DNA of 20,961 nt from CAYVZU01 sp964455935 (GTDB lineage Bacteria; Fibrobacterota; CAYVZU01): contig CAYVZU010000065.1 in assembly GCA_964455935.1 (NCBI GenBank), forward strand, positions 1-20,961. The letters are read 5' to 3'. Positions 13,177 to 19,903 of this stretch are shown in pieces (the stretch's first letter is position 1; each line of letters opens with the position of its first letter). Below the pieces are notes generated by a model. That model did no database searches and had not been told where the DNA came from. It was given only the letters and a program-made list of their open reading frames with translations. Both the position numbers and the translations under genes were made by a program.

Positions 13177-14571
13177 ATGCTGATTTACCGTTACATTCTG
13201 GCCGAGCATATTGCCCCCTTCTTCTATTCCATCGGCATTATCACTTTTATCTTTATCATGGATTTGGTGATCAACATGCTCGACAGCATCCTAAGCAAGG
13301 GTATCGGGCCGTTGGTCGTTCTGGAGTTTTTCGTTTTGAACCTGGCCTGGATGACGGCCCTGTCGGTTCCCATGGCCTGCCTTGTTTCGACACTGATGGC
13401 ATTTGGAAAGTTTTCGGCGGATCACGAGGTGACGGCGCTGAAATCCAGCGGCATGAGTCTCTATCGCATGATGATGCCGCCCCTTCTAGGTTCGGCCATC
13501 ATCGCAATTGCCATGCTCCTTTTCAACAACACTATTTTGCCCGAATCGAACCACAGGATCAGCACGCTCACATCGGACATCTCCCGGAAAAAGCCGGCCG
13601 CGCTGCTGCGCGCGGGTATCATGCTCTCGGATTTCGAGGGATACCGGATCCTCATCGGCCGGCTCGATGCCAAGGCGTCCACAATGGAGGACATCAAGAT
13701 TTACGAAGACGTGCGCGGAGCCATACCGGCATTGACCTTGGCGGACCGGGGCCGGCTTCAATACATTCAGAATGGGGATTACCTGCAATTCACCCTGTAT
13801 GACGGTGAAATACACCGCTACGATCTAAAGGACCCCAAGAAGTATTTCGTGGCCCGTTTTGAAAAACAGGTGCTCAACATTCGCAACAACAACAGGGAAT
13901 TGCAGCGCACCACACGCGAGTTCCGCGGTGACCGCGAAATGAATGTCGCGATGATGAAAGACATGATCCGCGACAAGCAGCGCGAACGCGGAATCACGCT
14001 AAAGGAAACGGCACGGGCCCAGCGTGAAGCAATGGCAGCGCGCAACGAGCTACAGAAGCCCGCCACGGCCAAGGGGAAACCGGTTGTGGCCCCCGATTCG
14101 CTCCGGTTTCGCGAAAAACAGCGCACCGTTGCGCGCCTGCAGGGAATTGCGAGGGAACAGAAAAAGTTCATTAACAAATACCTTGTCGAGATTCACAAGA
14201 AATACTCGATTCCCTTTGCCTGTCTTGTCTTCGTTTTGATCGGCGCGCCCCTGGGCGTCAAAGCCCGAACCGGCGGTATGGGCGTGGGCACGGCTTACAG
14301 TTTCGCCTTCTTCCTCCTCTATTGGGTCTGCCTCATTGGCGGAGAAAATCTCGCTGACAAAGATCTGATTTCGCCTTTCTGGGCCATGTGGGCGCCCAAT
14401 TTTCTGGTGGGTGGATGGGGACTTTTCCTTCTGCGCTCGACAGCGCGCGAGGGCACCGTCTTTTCCTATCACTGGATGGGAAAATGGGCCAAACGGCTTG
14501 GACTTATCCCCGAGCAGGAAAGCGATACCGCTGAAACCGATAAAACCCAATCTGACGGCGGCGGCTCGTGA
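13177..14571 (+). CDS. lptF: LPS export permease, LptF/YjgP-YjgQ family
   Basis: LptF and LptG form the inner-membrane core of the ABC exporter that extracts lipopolysaccharide and passes it to LptC/LptA; the ATPase LptB is not in this window. The 464-residue protein has three N-terminal membrane segments (about 12-34, 50-73, 100-122), with the family-typical ALSVPMACLVSTLMAFGKFSADHE and LKSSGMSLYRMM between, a periplasmic beta-jellyroll (about 125-235), and three C-terminal segments from residue 344 (KKYSIPFACLVFVLIGAPLG). A charged helical insertion at about 236-340 makes it some 100 residues longer than enterobacterial LptF; similar long forms occur outside proteobacteria. The ATG at 13177 lacks a good Shine-Dalgarno. 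LptF versus LptG naming is by gene order. Confidence 0.88.
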   Translation: MLIYRYILAEHIAPFFYSIGIITFIFIMDLVINMLDSILSKGIGPLVVLEFFVLNLAWMTALSVPMACLVSTLMAFGKFSADHEVTALKSSGMSLYRMMMPPLLGSAIIAIAMLLFNNTILPESNHRISTLTSDISRKKPAALLRAGIMLSDFEGYRILIGRLDAKASTMEDIKIYEDVRGAIPALTLADRGRLQYIQNGDYLQFTLYDGEIHRYDLKDPKKYFVARFEKQVLNIRNNNRELQRTTREFRGDREMNVAMMKDMIRDKQRERGITLKETARAQREAMAARNELQKPATAKGKPVVAPDSLRFREKQRTVARLQGIAREQKKFINKYLVEIHKKYSIPFACLVFVLIGAPLGVKARTGGMGVGTAYSFAFFLLYWVCLIGGENLADKDLISPFWAMWAPNFLVGGWGLFLLRSTAREGTVFSYHWMGKWAKRLGLIPEQESDTAETDKTQSDGGGS

Positions 14572-15638
14572 GAGTGCTTGACCGATATCTGCTCAAACGC
14601 TTTCTGTTGCTGGTTGTGGGACTCCTGGTTGCCTGCCAGACCCTCTTTGTGGTCCTCGACTTCATCGGTAATCTCGACCGGTTTCTAAATGCGCCGGCCC
14701 GCGCGTGCGTTTTGTATTACGTGTATCTGCTTCCTTACATCAGCACGACCGTATTCCCGATTGCCATGCTTCTGGCGACCATGTTCACCACGGGCGTGCT
14801 GGCCATGCACAACGAGCTTCTGGCCATGCAGGGAGCGGGAATCGGGATTGGGCGCATTACGGCCCCTCTCTTCCTTGTTTCGGCCGTCCTCTGCGTGGGG
14901 CTTCTTTGCTTTTCCGAGACGATTCTTCCGGTGATCAATCGCAAGAAGACCGAGGTTCTGGAAGTCCAGGTCCGGCGCCGCGATCCGCGGGCCAATCTGG
15001 TCAAGAACAATCTCTACTATGAAGGCAAGGCGGGCCTTATGTACCGGGTGGGCGAATTCAACGGCCGGAGCCTGCGCGCCACGAATGTCTTGATCCAGAA
15101 GTTTGAAAATCGGAAATTGAAATGGAGCGCGAAAGCCGACTCCATGCTCTGGCGCAATGAGCAATGGGACCTTCGCCATGGAATTCTTGTGCGGACCGAA
15201 ACGACTCCCCTGAAGATGGAGTTCTTCGATTCCCTGGCCGGGCTGGGGCTGCGTGACGCGCCGGCAGCTTTTATGGTCACCAAAAAATTTCCCGATGATA
15301 TGAACTTTTTCGAGTTGCGTAACTATATCGATCAAGTGCGGCGCGGGGGCGGCGATGCGCGGCAATACCAGGCCGATCTGCATTTCAAACTGGCCTATCC
15401 TCTCATCAACCTGATCGTGGTCCTTCTGGGCGTATCGCTGACGACCCGCGTGGGCCGCCGAGGCCTTGCGCGCGTGTTTGGAGTGGGTTTGGTCACCTGT
15501 TTCTCCTACTACGTCCTGGCCAAGCTTGGGCTGGCCATGGGCCATAGCGGCACTCTGCCTCCGCTAGTGGCCGCCTGGGCCGGCAATCTTCTCTTCACGG
15601 GCCTGGGCCTGTTGCTCTTCTTCAAGGTGGCCCGATGA
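14568..15638 (+). CDS. lptG: LPS export permease, LptG/YjgP-YjgQ family
   Basis: The partner of LptF in the LPS export complex. The 356-residue length matches the family. Three N-terminal membrane helices (about 9-33, 48-75, 100-122) include YVYLLPYISTTVFPIAMLLATMFT and the conserved NELLAMQGAGIGIGRI. The periplasmic jellyroll spans about 125-265, and three helices follow from residue 273 (FKLAYPLINLIVVLLGVSL, then two more ending at LLLFFKVAR). The GTG start at 14568 overlaps the lptF stop as GTGA, so the two are translationally coupled. The stop in turn overlaps the response-regulator start as ATGA. Confidence 0.88.
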   Translation: MRVLDRYLLKRFLLLVVGLLVACQTLFVVLDFIGNLDRFLNAPARACVLYYVYLLPYISTTVFPIAMLLATMFTTGVLAMHNELLAMQGAGIGIGRITAPLFLVSAVLCVGLLCFSETILPVINRKKTEVLEVQVRRRDPRANLVKNNLYYEGKAGLMYRVGEFNGRSLRATNVLIQKFENRKLKWSAKADSMLWRNEQWDLRHGILVRTETTPLKMEFFDSLAGLGLRDAPAAFMVTKKFPDDMNFFELRNYIDQVRRGGGDARQYQADLHFKLAYPLINLIVVLLGVSLTTRVGRRGLARVFGVGLVTCFSYYVLAKLGLAMGHSGTLPPLVAAWAGNLLFTGLGLLLFFKVAR

Positions 15639-16009
15639 AACCCCGCATCCTGGCCGTGGACGATAACCCCAACATCCTGGATCTGCTCGAAATCATTCTG
15701 TGCAAGGACTATGATGTGGCAACCGCGGCCAACGGATTCGAGGGTCTCCAAAAGCTGGCCAACTGGCCGCCGGACCTGATCATCACGGATATCGCCATGC
15801 CCGTCATGGACGGCATCCGGTTTGTTAACCACTTGCGCAAACAGCCAGATTGGCAAAAGATCCCGGTCCTGGCCATTACCAGCTTCGCCGCCAAGTACCC
15901 CGAAAAAAGCCTTCAGGCCTTGGGTTTTCACACCGTGGTGGCCAAGCCGTTCACCAAGCAGCATGTACTTGCCGCCGTGCGCAAATGCTTCAAGGAGAAA
16001 GCGGCTTGA
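15635..16009 (+). CDS. Stand-alone response regulator receiver protein (CheY-like)
   Basis: A 124-residue single receiver domain. The acidic pocket is D9-D10, the phospho-acceptor is D52 (in IITDIAMPVMDG), the switch Thr is T82 (LAIT) and the conserved Lys is K104 (VVAKPF). No output domain is attached, so it must act through a partner protein. The gene overlaps lptG by 4 nt and the following GGDEF gene by 4 nt, which makes that cyclase the obvious candidate partner. No histidine kinase is encoded nearby. Confidence 0.9.
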   Translation: MKPRILAVDDNPNILDLLEIILCKDYDVATAANGFEGLQKLANWPPDLIITDIAMPVMDGIRFVNHLRKQPDWQKIPVLAITSFAAKYPEKSLQALGFHTVVAKPFTKQHVLAAVRKCFKEKAA

Positions 16010-17751
16010 ACCCAAAGCCCGCCAGAGCCGTCGCTCTTCTCGCTGCGGGTCTCTTTGCCAGCAGTTTTATTCCAGGTTGGGTGGGCCGACTTCTTTCGTT
16101 CATTTTGGCCGGCGGTATTGCCGCATTCCTGGTTCGGATTCTGGCCGGACACTCCCAAACAGGTTTGGCAACCGCGCCCCTGCCGGACACGCCTCCGAAT
16201 TTTCTCCTGAAAGAAAAGACGAACTTGCAGGACGATGTGCCGCTTCAGTGCCTGACGCGCGAGTACCGTTTTGGGCAGCGCAGGGAGACCGAAGCCGCGC
16301 TCTCGGGCGCGTTGGGGGCGGCTTTAAAGGCATTTCGCGGAGCCGTGGACTGCCACACGATCGCCGTTTTTTTCATCGGGAAAACGAACTCGGTGTATCT
16401 TCGGGCGTGGTCATCGCAAAGCGAAGAGCATATCATTCCCGGGGCGGTCATCAGTCCGGGCCAGGGCCTGGTGGGTGTTTTGGCCAAGGAAGCCGGCACG
16501 ACCCGAATTGAGAACGACCTCGTGGCTAATTCGCGCACCCTCTATTATTACAGCGAGAATGTGGGCGTGCGCTCGTTTCTGGGCGTCCCCATATTGGTCG
16601 ACGGCCTGTTCCGGGGACTTGTCACGTTCGACCATACGCAGCCTGGCAGGTTCAACGAATCCCACCTGGAGATGGCCCGGAATTTCGCGACCGCAATCGG
16701 GCATTTGTGCCTGCAGGCCTACATGCAACTGGAACACCGTATCGACCGCGAACGCGTTTCGGCCCTGAAGAATATGGAACGGGATTTTCTGGATGTGGCC
16801 GGCGTGCGCGAGATTCTCGAACGGCTGGCCGAGGTGACCGGCCAGGCATTGATGTATGACCGGTTGATGATCTCGCTGAAAGGACCCGGCGACGAAGCCG
16901 AAGTTGTGCTGGCGCGCGGCGAAGATGCGGACTTTTTCAACGGCTTCAAATTCGGTCTGCGGGAAACCGGCGTGATATCCCTGGCGTTGGCAAAAAACCT
17001 TCCGATTCAAAGGGAGTTCGAGACCGACCGCTACATTCCGCGGTTCAGCGCCCGCGAGAAGGTCAACAACTCCATCCGCTCCATTCTCATCGAGCCGCTG
17101 GGCTCCAAAGTGGAATGCCTGGGAACCCTGTCAATGGAGAGCCGCAACCAACACCAATACGGCAAAACGGATTGCGAGATCCTTCGCAACCTGACCACCG
17201 CGGCCAGCGTGGCGCTGGCCAAAGCCAAGATGCTCGAGGCCATGCAAACCCTGGCCACGCGCGACGGCCTCACCGGCTTGGCCAATCACCGCGAATTCCA
17301 GAACATGCTGGCCATGGCTCTGCGCGCGGCCACGCGGTACCAGCATTCCCTGGCCCTGGTGATGACCGACATCGACTATTTCAAAAAGATCAACGACACT
17401 CACGGCCATCCCGCGGGCGATCTTGTCCTCAAAGAGGTTGCCAAACTTCTCCAAAGCAATGTTCGCCAGGGTGTGGATTACGTGGCGCGTTATGGAGGCG
17501 AAGAATTCGCGCTCATCCTCTCCAAGGCCGACGAGACCATGATGCTGGAGACCGCCGAGCGGATTCGGGCCACGTTGGAAAAGGCCATTGTTTCAATCGG
17601 CCCGGGCAAAACGATTCAGGCGACCATGAGTTTTGGGTGCGCCCTGTTTCCCGAAAACGCCCGCGGCCAGAAAGAGATCATCGAGTGTGCCGACAAGGCC
17701 CTCTACCGCGCCAAACACACCGGCCGCAACAAGATCGTCAAGGCGGTATAA
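16006..17751 (+). CDS. Membrane-bound GAF-GGDEF diguanylate cyclase
   Basis: Predicted to make cyclic di-GMP from two GTP. The chosen start is the TTG at 16006 (TTGA overlap with the previous stop) because AAGGAG lies 8 nt upstream and the open frame further upstream is only an overlap with the regulator gene. The 581-residue protein has two N-terminal membrane helices (about 7-47), a GAF domain at about 95-245 (PGQGLVGVLAKE, VRSFLGVPILVDGLFRGLVTFD), a second GAF-like region at about 265-410 (SILIEPLGSKVECLGTLSME), and a GGDEF domain at 415-580. DGLTGL begins at 420, the active-site motif is GGEEF at 497-501, and TDIDYFKKINDTHGH carries the metal-binding Asp. The inhibitory RxxD site is shifted: the sequence is RQGVD (487-491), so the usual Arg position is Gln488. 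No EAL domain. No terminator is evident after the stop. Confidence 0.88.
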   Translation: MNPKPARAVALLAAGLFASSFIPGWVGRLLSFILAGGIAAFLVRILAGHSQTGLATAPLPDTPPNFLLKEKTNLQDDVPLQCLTREYRFGQRRETEAALSGALGAALKAFRGAVDCHTIAVFFIGKTNSVYLRAWSSQSEEHIIPGAVISPGQGLVGVLAKEAGTTRIENDLVANSRTLYYYSENVGVRSFLGVPILVDGLFRGLVTFDHTQPGRFNESHLEMARNFATAIGHLCLQAYMQLEHRIDRERVSALKNMERDFLDVAGVREILERLAEVTGQALMYDRLMISLKGPGDEAEVVLARGEDADFFNGFKFGLRETGVISLALAKNLPIQREFETDRYIPRFSAREKVNNSIRSILIEPLGSKVECLGTLSMESRNQHQYGKTDCEILRNLTTAASVALAKAKMLEAMQTLATRDGLTGLANHREFQNMLAMALRAATRYQHSLALVMTDIDYFKKINDTHGHPAGDLVLKEVAKLLQSNVRQGVDYVARYGGEEFALILSKADETMMLETAERIRATLEKAIVSIGPGKTIQATMSFGCALFPENARGQKEIIECADKALYRAKHTGRNKIVKAV

Positions 17752-17790
17752 TTCCCGCTTGCTCACCGCAGTGACAAAGAGAACCGCGAC

Positions 17791-18246
17791 TCAACTCCAC
17801 ACGGGCGCTTTGGCCTTGATGTATTCGCCGGCAAGCCAGGCGGCCGGGTAAATGATTTCTTCCTCGAACCGCGCGTGCGTAATGAGTTGTTCCGCAAAAT
17901 GAATGTACTCCGGCAAGCCCTCGTCCAAAGCAGCCGCCGTCATCTCCTTCAGGGCCTCTTTGATCCGGCGATGTCCTTCAAGCAACCCCGGCATTTCGAC
18001 CCGCAGCACCCCCGATAGTTCAAGAAAGTCGCGCATTTCCGGGGCCACTTCGCTCCGCAGCAGCGGCCCCAGCAGTGAAAGCAGGGGAAGGACATGCGCG
18101 TTTTCCTTCTCGAAATGCGGATGAAGAACGAGGGCCAGCCGTTTGGCCGTGACGGCAATGCGTCCGCCGGCTTTCAGCGCGCTGTCGAGTTCGGCGTGAA
18201 GGCGGCCGTGTTCGATCTCGATTGATGCGGGAACTTGAAAATTCAT
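17791..18246 (-). CDS. Hemerythrin-like (HHE) domain protein
   Basis: The start is the ATG at 18246, with GGGAG 5 nt upstream; the longer open frame would read into the repeat upstream. The 151-residue product is an all-helical single domain with His and acidic residues placed as in HHE cation-binding proteins: EIEHGRLH (H13, H17), HPHFEKE (H42, H44, E46), EGHRRI, and HARFEEE near residue 125. Hemerythrin-like domains bind a di-iron centre and handle O2, NO or iron; the exact role is not readable here. The protein is cytoplasmic (no signal). It converges on the diguanylate cyclase gene with a 39-nt gap. Confidence 0.82.
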   Translation of the reverse strand: MNFQVPASIEIEHGRLHAELDSALKAGGRIAVTAKRLALVLHPHFEKENAHVLPLLSLLGPLLRSEVAPEMRDFLELSGVLRVEMPGLLEGHRRIKEALKEMTAAALDEGLPEYIHFAEQLITHARFEEEIIYPAAWLAGEYIKAKAPVWS

Positions 18247-18304
18247 TCCGCTCCCTCGCGGATTACGATAAAAAAGGTAATTACTCACGTCTCTCGAAAG
18301 AATT

Positions 18305-18439
18305 ATGAAACCACAGAGTAACACTGAGGCCGGAAACGAGGACACAGAGATGAGAAAGATCTTTTCCGGCGCGGTGCGGGCCAGAAAGATTTCCCTCTGT
18401 GTTCTCATTCTCAACTCGGATTTCTCTCTGTGGTTTCAT
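18305..18439. repeat. Palindromic ACCACAGAG-type hairpin repeat
   Basis: ATGAAACCACAGAG (18305-18318) and its exact complement CTCTGTGGTTTCAT (18426-18439) flank an inner imperfect pair (GAGGACACAGAG with CTCTGTGTTCTC). The 135-bp sequence could fold into one long interrupted hairpin and codes for nothing. ACCACAGAG-rich hairpins of this kind are dispersed repeats in many environmental genomes. It lies upstream of the hemerythrin-like gene, in the 18247-18536 gap. Confidence 0.65.
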
Positions 18440-18457
18440 GGAAACCTGAGTTCTTAC

Positions 18458-18493
18458 AAAAAGCGAATCTCCCCCATGGCAGGAGGAGATTCG
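18458..18493 (-). terminator. Rho-independent terminator of the two-repeat secreted protein gene
   Basis: On the minus strand CGAATCTCC and GGAGATTCG (18493-18464) form a perfect 9-bp stem with a 12-nt loop, followed by CTTTTTG. It begins 44 nt after the stop at 18537. Confidence 0.8.
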
Positions 18494-18536
18494 TTTGCGA
18501 AACCAAGAGCTGTTCAGCTTTCACGTTTTAGAAGAA

Positions 18537-19403
18537 CTACAAGCCTCGGATTCCGGCGGATACAGCCGTCAATGGCCGGCCCAGAAACTTGTTGACGCGC
18601 GATGCCAGGGCAAGCAGATCAAAGCCGGTTTCCCGGCGATCGATGGAAAAGGCCAGCAGGTCGGTCATGGCAGCGCTATGCTGGACAGTGACCGTCCGGT
18701 TCGAGGTCACATTGGCCACCAGAACTCTCCACGACTCATCGGTTGGGGGGGGCTGCACGGTTCCGTTCCCGTTAAGATCTCCAAAGAGATCGACATTGTA
18801 GGTCCGATGCGCGACAAGAGCGGTGTCGAAGACCACGTCGAAATTGGCGGTGTCCAGTGCGGCAAATGTCGTTTCCGCCACCGTTGTCCCTGTCAGCGTA
18901 TCGACAACGCTTACGCGGAACTCCTGACCCACCAGCGTATCCATCCCGCGCACCTGCACGGTGAGATTGTAGAGGGCGGGTTGGGGGAAGTTAATGTCGG
19001 TGAACGTCGCGGTCCGGGCGAAATTAACGACCGTATCCCCTACCACATCGTTGACGGGCACACGCCAGGCATGATCGGTCGGCGGAACATCGTAGCGGCC
19101 ATTGTTGTTCTCATCCACAAAGAAATCGACGGCATAGTCGCGGTCCAGGTCAAGAACATTGTGGAGCACAAGCGAGAAAGCGCTGTCGGGAACCGAGGCA
19201 ATTGTGGTATCGGCCACCACAATGCTGTCGGTCGAGTCAACCCGAAGCACCTGGAGCATCATGGTTTTGCCGGCTTCGGGTTCCATGCCGGTGAAATTCA
19301 TTGTCAGGTCAAACTCAGCGGTTTCCACCTCGGTGGAATCGCCGCACTGACTACACCAGATCGACAGCAGGGCAATCAACACGAACAGCATGGCTCTTTT
19401 CAT
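18537..19403 (-). CDS. Secreted/lipoprotein-like protein with two tandem beta-sandwich repeats
   Basis: The ATG at 19403 has AAAGGAGGAG upstream and gives the signal peptide MKRAMLFVLIALLSIWCSQCG; lipidation at Cys17 or Cys20 is possible although neither has a good lipobox. The 288-residue protein contains two homologous units, about residues 32-137 and 146-250. Each holds a loop motif: DENNNGRYDVPPTDHAWR at 97-114 and DLNGNGTVQPPPTDESWR at 209-226. The DxNxNG part resembles calcium-binding loops of secreted modules, and PPTDxxWRV is shared exactly. Each unit is otherwise strand-rich, suggesting an Ig-like or carboxypeptidase-regulatory-like sandwich. No family recognised; a surface adhesive or structural role is a guess. 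It has a sigma-54-like promoter and a strong terminator. Confidence 0.78.
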   Translation of the reverse strand: MKRAMLFVLIALLSIWCSQCGDSTEVETAEFDLTMNFTGMEPEAGKTMMLQVLRVDSTDSIVVADTTIASVPDSAFSLVLHNVLDLDRDYAVDFFVDENNNGRYDVPPTDHAWRVPVNDVVGDTVVNFARTATFTDINFPQPALYNLTVQVRGMDTLVGQEFRVSVVDTLTGTTVAETTFAALDTANFDVVFDTALVAHRTYNVDLFGDLNGNGTVQPPPTDESWRVLVANVTSNRTVTVQHSAAMTDLLAFSIDRRETGFDLLALASRVNKFLGRPLTAVSAGIRGL

Positions 19404-19456
19404 GCCTCTCCTCCTTTTGGGGTTGATGCAAATGTTCATGGGTCTGCCGAATTCAC

Positions 19457-19472
19457 AACAAACCCCGTGCCA
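19457..19472 (-). promoter_or_regulatory. Sigma-54-like promoter of the two-repeat secreted protein gene
   Basis: On the minus strand TGGCACG-GGGT-TTGTT matches the sigma-54 consensus apart from GT in place of GC at -12, the same deviation as the site at 2787-2803. The GG-to-GT spacing is 10 nt and the implied leader is about 43 nt. Confidence 0.4.
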
Positions 19473-19509
19473 CTCTCCGGACAAGCTGCGCGGCCAGCTT
19501 TGCATAACC

Positions 19510-19673
19510 CTAAATACCGCAGTTGATCCGTGGATGAAGAGTGGTAAGATCTTGCCCCAGATCGGCTTGAAGAAAACGCAGGCATATCACCCAATAGATA
19601 TGGCGAGGCTTTCTGAAAGTCGAGATGGGGTAAGAGCTTGCCGCTATTCGCCGCGGGCAACTACGGTATTTAG
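19510..19673. repeat. Long imperfect palindrome (MITE-like or structured RNA)
   Basis: CTAAATACCGCAGTTG (19510-19525) pairs with CAACTACGGTATTTAG (19658-19673) with one mismatch. Inside, GTGGTAAGATCTTGCCCC pairs imperfectly with GGGGTAAGAGCTTGCCGC, and the centre is CATATC-acccaata-GATATG. The whole 164 bp would fold into one long hairpin. No convincing coding frame is present. It occupies much of the gene-free stretch 19404-19903, which otherwise shows the two candidate promoters and a small AACGGAA/TTCCGTT inverted repeat at 19704-19724. Confidence 0.6.
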
Positions 19674-19746
19674 GATAAAACCGCTTGAGCCCGTATGCCG
19701 GCCAACGGAACGCATTATTCCGTTCGCAAAACAGGCATGCGGATTC

Positions 19747-19775
19747 TCGACAATGCACCGGTGAATCATTATTTT
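19747..19775 (+). promoter_or_regulatory. Candidate sigma-70 promoter for the dihydrolipoyl dehydrogenase gene
   Basis: TCGACA (19747-19752), 17-nt spacer, TATTTT (19770-19775). The leader to the proposed start at 19904 would be about 120 nt. It is the best match upstream of the gene, but not a strong one. Confidence 0.35.
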
Positions 19776-19903
19776 GAATCAGGGAAAACCGCAAATCCAT
19801 TCACCGAAATCAAAAAATCGAGCTGCTGGAATGGCACCTGTCCATTGCCCCCCCTCCATTGTTCGCAACCGGGCCACACCGGCGGATCGATGAGGGAGGC
19901 ACA

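Noticed and set aside
14685..15545. 286-codon open frame on the minus strand
   Set aside because: Antisense to lptG; no ribosome site and His/Gln/Arg-rich shadow composition.
18495..19526. 343-codon open frame on the plus strand
   Set aside because: It is antisense to the two-repeat secreted protein gene, which has a strong ribosome site, signal peptide, internal repeats and terminator. The plus-strand translation is His/Gly/Arg-rich with no domain.
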